A DNA stretch of 64,000 nucleotides from Candidatus Altimarinota bacterium (GTDB lineage Bacteria > Patescibacteriota > Gracilibacteria > UBA4473). Below, piece after piece: positions 23,608 to 33,401 of the stretch (position 1 is the first letter of the stretch; the number at the start of each line of letters is the position of its first letter). The stretch covers positions 1 to 64,000 of the forward strand of contig JAIPGI010000004.1 in the NCBI GenBank assembly GCA_021736215.1. Reading direction: 5' to 3'. The position numbers were made by a program, and so were the translations under genes. The notes beneath the pieces are model-generated. The model had not been told where the DNA came from. It searched no databases and worked only from the letters and a program-made list of their open reading frames with translations.

Positions 23608-25149
23608 ATGAAGGATCTTCAAAATATGCTAGTGATCAATTTTGAAGAATACTTCTCGTTTAAAAATATTTCTCGTTCCGAATTATTACGCCTTTTTTTT
23701 TGTGTTATTCTTTTGGGATTATGGAGTGCCCAATTTGTGAACGAAATTAGATACGTACTTCTTGGATTAATTACCTGCATTGGACTTCTTATTCTCTGGA
23801 GAAAAATAATATTGTTACTGGGAACTTTCTTTTGTATAACCATAATGTATGCCAATTGGAAAACGTATTCTCCTCCACTCGAAAAATCTTTCGAGGGAAG
23901 CGAAAAAACTCAACAAGAAATAAACGGAATCGTGGTGAGTTTCTTAGAGCGAAAAGAAAAAGACGTTCGTGTTTTTGTTAATATTTCAAAAGATGAAAAA
24001 ATACTTCTCATTGCTCCCCCATCAATCAATCTTCACTATGGGGATCATATTCATGCCATTGGTCAATTTGAAAAAATAAGAAATTTCAATGGTTTTGACT
24101 ATGCGAAATATCTACGACAATGGGAAGTGACTCGAATTTTTCATTCCCCAAGAAATCTAGAAGTAATAGATTCTCAAGTCGGTGGATGGTGGTGGTTACG
24201 ATATGCCGAAAACACGAGAAATAAGCTCTCTTCCAACATAAATAAATCTATCCCACTCCCACATTCTGATATTGCCTTGGGGATTCTTTTGGGAGTCAAA
24301 AAAGAACTCCCCAAAATGGTTCAACAGGACTTCAGACAATCAGGTCTACAACACCTACTCGTTGTCTCTGGTTTTAATGTGAGCGTTGTTATGATCTGTC
24401 TTATGCTTCTTTTACGTCGATTTGGACGAAGAATTGTCTTTGTAGGAAGTGTGTTAGGAATTTTATTTTTTGTTGGCATGACGGGAGGAGATCCTCCAGT
24501 AATAAGAGCCGCAATTATGGGAACATTCGTTGGTTTGGCAACCAATCTCGGTCGATTTTCAGATGTACGGAATGTTCTTCTATTTTCCTTTGTACTTATG
24601 GGAATTTTCTCTCCACTGATACTTCAAGAAAATATAAGCTTTTTTTTGAGTGCCAGCGCAACCGTTGGTATCGTTTTAGGAACTCCTGTTATAGAAAAAT
24701 TTATAAGATGGATACCAAACATGGGAAATATCCGATCGATTCTTTCGGTGACCCTTGCTGCTCAAATAGCTGTGTTCCCAGTAATCGGATTCTATTTTGG
24801 GGAATTTCCCGTTATTGGAATTTTATCAAATCTCCTCGCCGAACCACTTGTCCCGATGGGTATGTTTTTTTCTTTTATTACTTCTGTATTTGGATTTCTC
24901 CCTGAAAACATTGTACACATCATAGGAATTCCAGCTTTTATTATTCTTGAATCACTTTTGTCAATTGCTCATCTCTTAGGGAAAATTCCAGCAATACCAA
25001 TTTCAAAAGAAGTTTCTCGAATCGGATTTTTTGTTATTGTTATATTCTTTCTATGGGGATTTTTTTCGAGAAATTTTTCAAAAAAATATATCGAATCATC
25101 ATCTGTGCTTGATTTTTCTGGTCAAACAAGAAAGAATCCTCTCACATGA
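23608..25149 (+). CDS. comEC: ComEC/Rec2 DNA-uptake channel, short form
   Basis: The inner-membrane channel for transforming DNA. The 513-aa protein has N-terminal membrane helices, a DUF4131/OB region (NGIVVSFLERKEKDVRVFV, IHAIGQFEKIRNFNGFDYAKYLR). The competence domain follows: LGILLGVKKELP, FRQSGLQHLLVVSGFNVSV and GGDPPVIRAAIMG. The C-terminal metallo-beta-lactamase domain of full-length ComEC (700-800 aa) is absent. It overlaps the next gene as ATGA. ComEA and ComF are not in the window. Confidence 0.9.
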   Translation: MKDLQNMLVINFEEYFSFKNISRSELLRLFFCVILLGLWSAQFVNEIRYVLLGLITCIGLLILWRKIILLLGTFFCITIMYANWKTYSPPLEKSFEGSEKTQQEINGIVVSFLERKEKDVRVFVNISKDEKILLIAPPSINLHYGDHIHAIGQFEKIRNFNGFDYAKYLRQWEVTRIFHSPRNLEVIDSQVGGWWWLRYAENTRNKLSSNINKSIPLPHSDIALGILLGVKKELPKMVQQDFRQSGLQHLLVVSGFNVSVVMICLMLLLRRFGRRIVFVGSVLGILFFVGMTGGDPPVIRAAIMGTFVGLATNLGRFSDVRNVLLFSFVLMGIFSPLILQENISFFLSASATVGIVLGTPVIEKFIRWIPNMGNIRSILSVTLAAQIAVFPVIGFYFGEFPVIGILSNLLAEPLVPMGMFFSFITSVFGFLPENIVHIIGIPAFIILESLLSIAHLLGKIPAIPISKEVSRIGFFVIVIFFLWGFFSRNFSKKYIESSSVLDFSGQTRKNPLT

Positions 25150-26303
25150 AAGGAAAAACATTCTTCCTCGATCAAGGAGAAACTCTCGGCGGAGCCGAAC
25201 GATTTTTATTGGATTTCTTTAATATTTTAAGTCCTACGGAAATAAGAAGACTTGATCCGATGATTATCGGAGGAAAGATAAAATCGTATCAAGAAGCTCT
25301 TCCTGAACGCATTCCTGTCCATTCCTTTCCTTTCCCCTCAGTAAAAGGAGGATTGTTCCGAAAAATCGGAGCCATTGGGAACTTAGTGATGTCAGCAAAA
25401 AAGCTAAAATCACTTGCTATAAAAGAAAATGCAAGCGTGTTTTTTTCAAATACTCCTAGAGCACATTTTGTGATGTTTTTGGCACGAAAATTATTCTTTC
25501 TCAAAGGAAAATGGATTGTTATGATTCACGATTTCACTGTCCCCGCATTTCTAATAAAACGCATTGCCAAAAAAGCAGATATAATGATTGCAAATGGTAT
25601 GCCCGCACGAGCATTTTTGAGAAAACATATGCGCGTCCAAGATTTTCATAAAATAAAAATTATAGAGAATGGTGTTGATTTTTCCTGTATTCCTTCTCCT
25701 ACCCCCCCGAAGGAAATTAAGAGAATACTCATGCTCGGTCGAATAGATCCTCGTAAGGGGCAACTTTTTGCAGCAGAGGCTGCCGACTTAGTTATGGAAC
25801 GAAATCCTGACATTACCTTTTCTTTTGTTGGAAACTCTTTTGATGGAGATGAACGCACTGTTTACTACGAAAAAAAACTCAAACAATTTGTTCGTGAAAG
25901 GAAGCTTACGAATGTTGTATTTGTGGGCGAAGTAGAAAATCCTTTCGAAAGCATTGCCCAGTCAGACTGTTTATTGGCACTTTCCACCGAACCCGAAACT
26001 TTTGGTCGTATCGTGATTGAAGCACTTGCTTTGGGGAAATTAGTACTTGCTTTCGATGAGATAGGCCCGAGAGAAATACTGAAGGGGTTTGAAACCTTTA
26101 TTGATAAAAGTGAGGATACTCGCCACGGAGTGTCTCTACTTGTGGAAAAACAAAATGCCATGAGTTTGGCCGAAAAAATTGGTTATTTTTCTGATCATCC
26201 CGAAGAGGCGAGGATTTTTACCTCTATCGCTCGTTCATTTGTCGAAAAAAACTTCAACCTCGAAGAAACGAAGAAACGATTATTCCATACAATTTTGGAA
26301 TAA
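25146..26303 (+). CDS. Glycosyltransferase family 4 (GT-B)
   Basis: A 385-aa protein with the GT-B C-terminal signature LMLGRIDPRKGQ, FVGEVENPFESIAQSDCLLALSTEPETFGRIVIEALALG (E-x7-E). Its N-terminal domain holds LDQGETLGGAER, the usual sugar-acceptor side. It probably builds surface polysaccharide. It is translationally coupled to comEC by ATGA, although the functions are unrelated. It ends 1 bp before the convergent small gene. Confidence 0.87.
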   Translation: MKGKTFFLDQGETLGGAERFLLDFFNILSPTEIRRLDPMIIGGKIKSYQEALPERIPVHSFPFPSVKGGLFRKIGAIGNLVMSAKKLKSLAIKENASVFFSNTPRAHFVMFLARKLFFLKGKWIVMIHDFTVPAFLIKRIAKKADIMIANGMPARAFLRKHMRVQDFHKIKIIENGVDFSCIPSPTPPKEIKRILMLGRIDPRKGQLFAAEAADLVMERNPDITFSFVGNSFDGDERTVYYEKKLKQFVRERKLTNVVFVGEVENPFESIAQSDCLLALSTEPETFGRIVIEALALGKLVLAFDEIGPREILKGFETFIDKSEDTRHGVSLLVEKQNAMSLAEKIGYFSDHPEEARIFTSIARSFVEKNFNLEETKKRLFHTILE

Positions 26304-26304
26304 A

Positions 26305-26667
26305 TTAACGAAATAACTCTTCTCCAGGAAAAGTATCATTTCTTAAGTTCCAAAATCCATTTTTTTCCATTTCTGATTCCAACTGTGCCAAGAAATTTTT
26401 TGCATCCTCAAGTGGAGCATTCGGAATATTTATATCGGAATTCTGAGAAATACTATCAAGTTTTTCTAGAACTTTATTAGCATTTTCGCTACGAGAAAGA
26501 TAGTCGTCCAAATTTTGTTTTTGTTTTTCTAGTAAATCAGGCTGTACATCGCGCTTCTCTACGCTTAAACGCAAACCATTTAATTCTTCACTTGTTTCGT
26601 TTTTCACTTTCTCAGAAGATTTTTTTATATCTTCTGTTTCAGCTGATTTCCAATTTTCAAGTTTCAT
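26305..26667 (-). CDS. Hypothetical coiled-coil protein
   Basis: A 120-aa charged, helical protein (KSSEKVKNETSEELNGLRLSVEKRD...LLEKQKQNLDDYLSRSENANKVLEKLDSI) with no signal or known domain. It converges on the GT4 gene with a 1-bp gap. Function unknown. Confidence 0.6.
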   Translation of the reverse strand: MKLENWKSAETEDIKKSSEKVKNETSEELNGLRLSVEKRDVQPDLLEKQKQNLDDYLSRSENANKVLEKLDSISQNSDINIPNAPLEDAKNFLAQLESEMEKNGFWNLRNDTFPGEELFR

Positions 26668-26703
26668 CTAAAATAGATATTTCTCCTTATTATACCAAAA
26701 GTA

Positions 26704-26732
26704 TTGACAAAAAGCAATAAAATCGCTAGGCT
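26704..26732 (+). promoter_or_regulatory. Possible uvrA promoter with GC-rich leader
   Basis: A perfect TTGACA, 17-bp spacer, but a poor -10 (TAGGCT). It is followed by a GC-rich block CTCCGCCCGTCGCGGCGTGC and, after CCGCG, TCTTTTTTG (to 26764), which could fold as an attenuator or terminator in the leader. No LexA-type operator is evident. Confidence 0.3.
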
Positions 26733-26819
26733 CCGCCCGTCGCGGCGTGCCCGCGTCTTTTTTGTGTTTATTCTGAATTTTTCTAAGCACGAAAAATCAC
26801 TTTTATTAAAAACTATTCT

Positions 26820-29693
26820 ATGACTAAAGACATCGTTGTTCGTGGGGCTCGTATGCACAATCTCAAGAATATTGATGTAACTATTCCTCGAGACAAATTG
26901 ACAGTTATCACAGGGGTTTCTGGATCGGGGAAATCATCTCTTGCTTTTGACACCATCTATGCCGAAGGACAACGTCGATATGTGGAGAGCCTTTCTACTT
27001 ACGCACGACAATTTTTACAACTACAAGAAAAAGCAGAGGTGGATTCTATTGACGGGCTTTCCCCCGCAATTTCTATTGATCAAAAATCAGCCCCTAGAAA
27101 TCCTCGTTCGACTGTTGGAACCGTTACAGAAATGTATGACTACCTCAGACTTTTATTTGCTAAAATTGGTGTCCCTATAAACCCAGAAAGTGGTCGAAGG
27201 TTACAAAAACAAACTCCCGGACAAATACTCGAAACATTCAATTCATGGGAAGATGGAGAGAAATTCATGATCCTTTCTCCATTAGTTCGAGGGAAAAAGG
27301 GAGAACATAAAAATATTATTTCAAAAATACAAAAGGCCGGTTTTGTGAGGATGAGAGTTGATGGACATATAACAACTATTAATGAAGATATCGATCTTGA
27401 TCCAAACCAAAAACATGATATTGAAATCGTTATTGATCGCCTCACAAAGACAAATTATTCAAAAAAATATGTTCAACTAAAAAGTCGAGAAAAGATTGAA
27501 GAAAAAAATGATGATCGTCTTCGGGTATTGGATTCTGTCGAAACCGCTCTCAAATTTGGAGAGGGCATCATGATTGTTCATCGCTTGAGTGATGAACAAG
27601 ATTTTTTATTCTCCGAACATCTTTCTGACCCAGAAACGGGGTTCTCCTTTCCTCCGATTGAACCAAGAATTTTTTCCTTTAATTCTCCGCATGGTGCCTG
27701 TGAATCATGCCACGGACTGGGATATCGTCTAGAACTCGACAGAGAGACTTCCATTAATCTCAATCTTTCTATTCGAGAAGGGGGTATTTTGCCTTGGGCT
27801 TCACTCGGAACAAATGCTCAAAATTGGTATTTTTCGCTTTTATCTGCCATCGGTGAAAAATATGGATTTTCCATTGACGCTCCTATGAAAAAAATAAAAG
27901 AGGAAGTGTTGCAAAAAATTCTATATGGATTTGGAGAAGAGGATTTTGTTGTCGCTCTTCGTGGACCTTTTCGGGGAAGAACTACGAAAGCAAAATTTGA
28001 AGGACTCGTTACTCAAACAGAAAAGCGATATAACGAATCTGATTCTGATTTTGTACGAAAAAAGCTTGGTGAATTTATGGGAGAAAAAACCTGTGCAGAG
28101 TGTTCAGGAACACGATTAAATATTTATGGTCGCAATGTATTTATCGATAATAAAAATATTTCTGATATTACAGGAATGTCTGTGCCCGAAGTCAAAGCAT
28201 GGATTACTTCCATCTCCATTACAAAAGAAACCGAAAATATTATCAAACCCATACAAAAAGAATTAATTGATCGATTGGGATTCTTAGAAAATGTTGGACT
28301 TGGGTACCTAAATCTTTCACGTGCCGCAAATACGCTTTCTGGGGGAGAAGCCCAACGAATCAGGCTCGCTACACAAATTGGATCACAATTACAAGGGGTG
28401 TTGTATGTTCTTGATGAACCTTCCATCGGTCTTCACCAAAGGGATAATGATCGACTTATCAGTACGCTCAAGCACCTTCGAGACATTGGAAATACGGTTA
28501 TTGTTGTAGAACACGACGAAGACACGATGCGATCGGCAGATTACATCGTCGAGATCGGTCCAATGTCCGGTATGCACGGAGGATCTCTTGTTTATTCGGG
28601 AACTTTGGAAAAGATGAAAAATATAAAATCAGAAACTGCTGATTTTCTATTTGGAAGACAAACTATTGTGATTCCCAAAGTCAGAAGGCGAGCAGTTGGA
28701 GAGCTTTGGATAAAAGGAGCTCGAGAAAATAACTTGAGAGATTTGGATGTTCGTATTCCTTTGGGGATGCTCGTGGGAGTCACGGGAGTATCGGGTTCTG
28801 GGAAATCATCACTTATCAATCGAATATTGGTTCCAACACTTGCTCGAGAGCTCAATCGAGCCAAAAAACCAGCAGGAAAATTTGACGAATTGATTGGGAT
28901 TGACCAGTTAGATAAGCTTATTTCTATTGATCAAACTCCTATTGGACGAACTCCTCGATCAAATCCTGCAACCTACACTGGTGTTTTTACAGATATTCGC
29001 GAAGTATTTGCGTCTACTCCAGAAGCACGAGTCCGCGGTTACAATAGCGGTCGCTTTAGTTTTAATGTCAAAGGAGGACGATGTGAAGCCTGTTCGGGAG
29101 ACGGAATTAAAAAAATAGAAATGCACTTCCTTCCCGATGTTTATGTTCCATGCGAAGTCTGTGCAGGAAAACGTTATAACGATGAAACTTTAGAAATTAC
29201 GTACCGTGGAAAATCAGTATTCGATGTTTTGGACATGACGGTAGAGGAAGCTGTCGGATTCTTTGAAAATTTCCCACATATCCAGGAAAAACTACAAGCT
29301 ATCGAAGAAGTGGGCTTGGGATATATTCATCTCGGACAGAGTGCAACAACTCTTTCTGGAGGAGAGGCTCAGCGCGTAAAACTCGCAACAGAATTAATGA
29401 AAAAAGCGACTGGAAAAACTATTTATGTACTAGACGAACCGACGACGGGTCTCCACTTCAGTGATGTCAAAAAATTACTGAATGTTCTTCAGAAACTTGT
29501 TGATAAGGGAAATTCCGTGATTGTTATTGAACATAATCTCGATGTTATAAAATCCTGTGACTATCTTATTGATTTGGGTCCAGAAGGCGGAAATGCTGGT
29601 GGGAAAATTATGGCCATTGGAACCCCTGAAGAAGTAGCGAAAAATAAAAAAAGCTACACTGGGCAGTTCCTGAAAACAATGTTGGAAGCTTAA
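26820..29693 (+). CDS. uvrA: Excinuclease ABC subunit A
   Basis: The damage-recognition ATPase of nucleotide excision repair. The 957-aa protein has two ABC modules: Walker [15 protein letters not shown] near the N-terminus and [14 protein letters not shown] in the second half. Both halves carry LSGGEAQR signatures and VLDEP Walker B. Zinc motifs are [24 protein letters not shown] and CEVCAGKR. The length is normal. Its TAA shares the palindrome TTAA with the stop of the convergent gene at 29690. uvrB is in the window at 47 kb; uvrC is not. Confidence 0.97.
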   Translation: MTKDIVVRGARMHNLKNIDVTIPRDKLTVITGVSGSGKSSLAFDTIYAEGQRRYVESLSTYARQFLQLQEKAEVDSIDGLSPAISIDQKSAPRNPRSTVGTVTEMYDYLRLLFAKIGVPINPESGRRLQKQTPGQILETFNSWEDGEKFMILSPLVRGKKGEHKNIISKIQKAGFVRMRVDGHITTINEDIDLDPNQKHDIEIVIDRLTKTNYSKKYVQLKSREKIEEKNDDRLRVLDSVETALKFGEGIMIVHRLSDEQDFLFSEHLSDPETGFSFPPIEPRIFSFNSPHGACESCHGLGYRLELDRETSINLNLSIREGGILPWASLGTNAQNWYFSLLSAIGEKYGFSIDAPMKKIKEEVLQKILYGFGEEDFVVALRGPFRGRTTKAKFEGLVTQTEKRYNESDSDFVRKKLGEFMGEKTCAECSGTRLNIYGRNVFIDNKNISDITGMSVPEVKAWITSISITKETENIIKPIQKELIDRLGFLENVGLGYLNLSRAANTLSGGEAQRIRLATQIGSQLQGVLYVLDEPSIGLHQRDNDRLISTLKHLRDIGNTVIVVEHDEDTMRSADYIVEIGPMSGMHGGSLVYSGTLEKMKNIKSETADFLFGRQTIVIPKVRRRAVGELWIKGARENNLRDLDVRIPLGMLVGVTGVSGSGKSSLINRILVPTLARELNRAKKPAGKFDELIGIDQLDKLISIDQTPIGRTPRSNPATYTGVFTDIREVFASTPEARVRGYNSGRFSFNVKGGRCEACSGDGIKKIEMHFLPDVYVPCEVCAGKRYNDETLEITYRGKSVFDVLDMTVEEAVGFFENFPHIQEKLQAIEEVGLGYIHLGQSATTLSGGEAQRVKLATELMKKATGKTIYVLDEPTTGLHFSDVKKLLNVLQKLVDKGNSVIVIEHNLDVIKSCDYLIDLGPEGGNAGGKIMAIGTPEEVAKNKKSYTGQFLKTMLEA

Positions 29694-30109
29694 GCAGCGA
29701 GAGTATCGATAAAAACTGGAGTTTCTTCAATTTGATGATGAACTTCCAGTATTTCTTGCACCTTATTATTTACGCTATCACAGATTTTATATATTTCTTG
29801 TATAGCCCTATCCGTGTCCTGTTCCGAACGAAACGAGGGAACTTCTATCAAAATACATATTAAGGCTCTTACAGCCATTTGATATTCCCGAATTCGTTCC
29901 CCTGTAATACCACCCGCCTTTTCTAATTCATCAGAAGTTTGGCAATGATATCCATTGATATCCAAAAAATCATTAATAATCCATGATTCAAAGTGATTCA
30001 AAGCCTTAACAAGTTTTCCATTCAATTTAATGTCCCAATACTGTTTTGGAAAATGTTTTTGAATCGTTACTTCAAGCGGCTCTTCAAATCGAATTGAAAC
30101 ATCCTCCAT
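29690..30109 (-). CDS. Hypothetical protein, convergent with uvrA
   Basis: A 139-aa soluble protein beginning MEDVSIRFEEPLEVTI. It has no signal and no family I recognise (FESWIINDFLDINGYHCQTSDELEKAGGI...VHHQIEETPVFID). I prefer the ATG at 30109 over the TTG at 30130 because a perfect palindrome lies between them. Its stop overlaps that of uvrA. Confidence 0.62.
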   Translation of the reverse strand: MEDVSIRFEEPLEVTIQKHFPKQYWDIKLNGKLVKALNHFESWIINDFLDINGYHCQTSDELEKAGGITGERIREYQMAVRALICILIEVPSFRSEQDTDRAIQEIYKICDSVNNKVQEILEVHHQIEETPVFIDTLAA

Positions 30110-30111
30110 AT

Positions 30112-30128
30112 GTATAAAACTTTTATAC
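30112..30128. promoter_or_regulatory. 17-bp palindrome before the hypothetical gene
   Basis: GTATAAAA, a central C, TTTTATAC, ending 3 bp before the preferred start. It is operator-like in position and symmetry. No regulator is known for it. Confidence 0.4.
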
Positions 30129-30178
30129 AAAGTATTCTAGGGGGTATTGGGGCTTAACACAAATTTAATAGGGGAGCG

Positions 30179-31381
30179 CTAACTTAATCCAGATAAAATA
30201 GCCCCAGCGATGATGGGAACAAAGACATTGTCATCGATATAAAATTTCCAGAATCGAAATGGAATAGTTTCACTCATTATTGCAAAACTTGATGCCAAAA
30301 ATGCAGGTATGATGGGAACAAAAAACTGCGCCGCAAAAGTCCCAACAACAATTCCCACGGCAACTCCCCCGCAGTTTTTTCTTCGATTCCAAGGGAAACA
30401 TAAGTAACTAGGAACCCGACTCATAAATAAATGATTCAATGAATCACCCACTGCTAAAATAAGGATGGCCGCATACGCAATTTTTACGGGAAATATAAGA
30501 AACGTCAAAAATACCCCCAAAAGAAAGTAAAATGCTCCCTTCCCTGGAAATCCTGCATCACGAGGGCGGTCAAAAAGTTGTAAAATTTTGTAAACAACAG
30601 GAAGTTTTTGTTTTACTGACAGATAGGAAATAATAAGCCCCAATACGAGTAAAGTTGCAATCCAGCGCAGTCTGAAAAATCCAGCCCAATGCGCAAAAAC
30701 ACATAAAAATCCAGCAATAAAATGAAAACTTTGTCGACGGAATTCAAGTTCCTGCCACATCAGAGTGATCATTTTTTTAGTACTGGGATGAGAAAAATAC
30801 GAACCAATAATCCCTCCCAAAAAAATTCCTCCTGCGATATCGGAAGGATAGTGAACATTTTCATAGATTCTCGCTACCCCAATGCCAAGTGAAAAAATTA
30901 ACCACATCCATCCTATGGATTTGGAAATTCTAAAAAAAGGAATAAGTAACGCGAAAGAAATCGCCGCATGAGCGGAAGGAAATGAAAGCGATGGAGCCGA
31001 GACCAAAGGCATTAAATCCGTTCCCATATAGGGCCTTGGAACGCCAAAAAATGCCTTTAGAATGAATGTCATAATCCCCGTGGTCACTATCGCAAAAAAT
31101 GCAGGGAGGAGTTTTGTTTGGTTTTCAGGATTCGTCCACAATCTATATCCCGTTACCAAAATAAAAAGAATCAAAATTCCCCAAATGAATTTTTCCGTGA
31201 GAAAGATGATCAGATAGTCAATTTCTGGTGACCGAACATGGGTCGCAAAGAAATGAAACGTCCAGTTATCCGTGTATTTTCCTACTCCATAAAGAAAAAG
31301 TCCAAACCCAACCCAGAACCAAAGCTCTCTTTTGAGAGGGGAGAAATTGATTTCGGAAAGCTTTTGTGGCAGGATTTTCAC
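30179..31381 (-). CDS. PAP2 phosphatase fused to a polyprenol (dolichol-type) kinase
   Basis: A 400-aa polytopic membrane protein with two enzymes. Residues about 1-205 are a PAP2 lipid phosphatase with all three motifs: KAFFGVPRP, PSAHAA and RIYENVHYPSDIAGG. Residues about 210-400 match CTP-dependent dolichol/phytol kinases (EFRRQSFHFIAG, DAGFPGKGAFYF, LAVGDSLNHLF, ETIPFRFWKFYIDDNVFVP). One protein could therefore remove phosphate from undecaprenyl diphosphate and phosphorylate free polyprenol, keeping the lipid carrier for wall and glycan synthesis supplied. The pairing is seen; the joint role is inference. It is divergent from tyrS, 20 bp away. Confidence 0.85.
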   Translation of the reverse strand: MKILPQKLSEINFSPLKRELWFWVGFGLFLYGVGKYTDNWTFHFFATHVRSPEIDYLIIFLTEKFIWGILILFILVTGYRLWTNPENQTKLLPAFFAIVTTGIMTFILKAFFGVPRPYMGTDLMPLVSAPSLSFPSAHAAISFALLIPFFRISKSIGWMWLIFSLGIGVARIYENVHYPSDIAGGIFLGGIIGSYFSHPSTKKMITLMWQELEFRRQSFHFIAGFLCVFAHWAGFFRLRWIATLLVLGLIISYLSVKQKLPVVYKILQLFDRPRDAGFPGKGAFYFLLGVFLTFLIFPVKIAYAAILILAVGDSLNHLFMSRVPSYLCFPWNRRKNCGGVAVGIVVGTFAAQFFVPIIPAFLASSFAIMSETIPFRFWKFYIDDNVFVPIIAGAILSGLS

Positions 31382-31401
31382 GATATAATTCTATGTGAAA
31401 A

Positions 31402-32751
31402 ATGAATAAAAAAGAAATCATTGAAAATATACTGACTCGTGGGGTCGCTCAAATTGTAGACAAAGAGGTACTTCGCAAAAAACTAGAAAAGAATCCTAAA
31501 AAAGTAATTATTAAATATGGAGTTGATCCAACTAGACCCGATTTGCATTTAGGGCACGCTGTTTGTTTAAGGAAGTTGCGACAATTTCAGCAGTTAGGAT
31601 GTAAAGTAATTTTTTTGGTAGGAGACTTAACTGCCCAAATAGGAGACCCTAGTGGAAAGTCAAAGGTTCGACCAGAAACTCAACAAGAAGCAATTAACAA
31701 AAATATGAAAACTTATTTAGAACAAGTAGGGCGATTATTAATTATAAACGACAAAGAAGTGTTTTCTTGGATTACAAATTCTGATTGGTTTCTTTCCCCA
31801 ACCGATGTTCAAGCTAATGAACCTGGAGATCTCGTCATTAACGGTGTGGTTATTAAGGATGTTCCTCCAACTGATTTTATTGCTAAAGCGGTAATATGGA
31901 GGAATACTCGTATGCAGAAAGAAAGAATCTCAAACACGTCTTTTGTTAATTTCCTTGCCACGCTTAGACACATTACACATTCCCAACTCATTGAACGGGA
32001 TATGTTTAAAAAAAGAATAAAAAACGAAGAAGCTCTTTTTATGCACGAGATGATCTACCCCGTAATTCAAGGTCTAGATTCTCAACATATCGCAAATATT
32101 TACGGATCTTGTGATTTAGAACTTGGAGGGACAGATCAACACTTTAATATGCTAATGGGAAGAGATGTAATGGTCATACAGAAAACTGCTCCACAAGCGG
32201 TATTATCTGTTCCTATTATTGAAGGATTGGATGGGAAAGAAAAAATGAGTAAGTCTCTCGATAATTATATCGGGGTTACCGAATCCCCCAATGAAATGTT
32301 CGGGAAAATTATGTCTATTCCTGACAATCTTATGTTGAAATATTTTGAGCTTTTGACCGATGAAGACCTGAAGGAAGTACAAAAATTGATTAAATCCGAT
32401 CCTCGAAATGCCAAGGTTCATCTCGCCAAACACATCGTCACTTGGCTTCATAGTGCTAAAGATGCTGACATGGCAGAACAGGATTTTATTACCAAATTTG
32501 TAAAAAAAGAAACGCCCGATGAAATGCCTGAATTCGAAGTCGGAAAAAAAGAAATTGGAATTCTCGATCTGATAGTTGATATAACAAAATTTGCTCCTTC
32601 GAAATCTGAAGCTCGACGACTTGTTGAGCAAGGCGGAGTCTCCTTCGGTGGAGAAATTCTTAAAGATCCAAATGCTTTGATCCAAATAAAGGATGGAAAA
32701 GTGCTCAAGGTCGGAAAACGAAAGTTTGCAAAAATTCGACGCAAAAAATAG
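31402..32751 (+). CDS. tyrS: Tyrosyl-tRNA synthetase with an insertion
   Basis: It charges tRNA-Tyr. The class I signature is HLGHAV, with KMSKS in GKEKMSKSLDNYIG and an S4 RNA-binding domain at the C-terminus (SEARRLVEQGGVSFGGE). The sequence follows the Thermus/TyrZ branch. Compared with that branch there are about 45 extra residues after the NSDWF position (SPTDVQANEPGDLVINGVVI and onward), just before HSQLIERDMFKKR, explaining the 449-aa length. Confidence 0.94.
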   Translation: MNKKEIIENILTRGVAQIVDKEVLRKKLEKNPKKVIIKYGVDPTRPDLHLGHAVCLRKLRQFQQLGCKVIFLVGDLTAQIGDPSGKSKVRPETQQEAINKNMKTYLEQVGRLLIINDKEVFSWITNSDWFLSPTDVQANEPGDLVINGVVIKDVPPTDFIAKAVIWRNTRMQKERISNTSFVNFLATLRHITHSQLIERDMFKKRIKNEEALFMHEMIYPVIQGLDSQHIANIYGSCDLELGGTDQHFNMLMGRDVMVIQKTAPQAVLSVPIIEGLDGKEKMSKSLDNYIGVTESPNEMFGKIMSIPDNLMLKYFELLTDEDLKEVQKLIKSDPRNAKVHLAKHIVTWLHSAKDADMAEQDFITKFVKKETPDEMPEFEVGKKEIGILDLIVDITKFAPSKSEARRLVEQGGVSFGGEILKDPNALIQIKDGKVLKVGKRKFAKIRRKK

Positions 32752-32758
32752 CCTTCTT

Positions 32759-32984
32759 TTTTGTCATTCCAAACTTGATTTGGAATCCATACGACACTCA
32801 TGAAAGAGGAAATAGATTCTCGGATCAAGCCCGAGGATGACAATGCTTTTTTCTCTTTGTCATTGCGAGAAGTCTGCCTTAGGCGGACGACGCGGCAATC
32901 TCATATTGAATAACAAACAAAGAAGGAGATTGCTTCATTTAATATTGATGAAATACTCGCAAGATTCTGGACAAGCCAGAATGA
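32759..32984. repeat. Cluster of dispersed repeats after tyrS
   Basis: Three known-looking units lie head to tail. TGTCATTCCAAACTTGATTT/GGAATCC with a closing GGATCAAGCCCGAGGATGAC (to 32842) is a GTCATYCC-family copy. TGTCATTGCGAGAAGTCTGC, GGCGGACGACGCGGCAATCTC, ending GGAGATTGCTTC (32859-32937), follows. A CAAGATTCTGG/CCAGAATGAC end lies near 32960. No gene is present. Confidence 0.65.
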
Positions 32985-33176
32985 CTATCGGTATTTATAA
33001 CTTTTATAAGTAGTAGAAGGATGAGAATTATAATAGGATTTGGAAACAAAGCGTCCACTACTCGCGCTTTTATAATATCCTCCACTCCGTCGAGCTTCTA
33101 CAATCGTAATTGTAGAAATTCCCATTAAAAAAACTAATACGCTGCCTGCAATGAATTTTTTAAGCATGGCAAACAT
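32985..33176 (-). CDS. Small exported protein with SGRFVSKxYxxxHPxTT motif
   Basis: A 63-aa protein. A signal or anchor helix (residues 5-27) ends near VEARR. The mature part is KSASSGRFVSKSYYNSHPSTTYKSYKYR. A motif of this shape (SGRFV-K-x-A-x-x-HPxTT) recurs in many small bacterial proteins of unknown role; here it is attached to an export signal. The basic, Tyr/Ser-rich tail may bind surface polymer, but this is a guess. Confidence 0.65.
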   Translation of the reverse strand: MFAMLKKFIAGSVLVFLMGISTITIVEARRSGGYYKSASSGRFVSKSYYNSHPSTTYKSYKYR

Positions 33177-33255
33177 AGGTTAAGAATGATAAAAATATAA
33201 ACTTCTTTTTTAAAAAAAGAAGGAATTTTTAAAAAGTAATTTTAACTAAATTTAA

Positions 33256-33331
33256 TGGTCGGGGTGACTGGACTCGAACCAGCGACCACACGACCCCCAG
33301 CCGTGTACTCTACCAACTGAGCTACACCCCG
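33256..33331 (-). tRNA. tRNA-Pro (GGG)
   Basis: A 76-nt cloverleaf on the minus strand. The acceptor is CGGGGTG/CACCCCG. The anticodon loop CTGGGGG in stem CACGG/TCGTG gives anticodon GGG. The T arm is GCTGG-TTCGAGT-CCAGT and CCA is encoded. Confidence 0.96.
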
Positions 33332-33401
33332 TTTTTGAATGTTTTTTCAAGAACAAAACTACTGGCCTGCTAGCCGAAGTCCGCCTTCAGTGGACGAAGG
33401 C

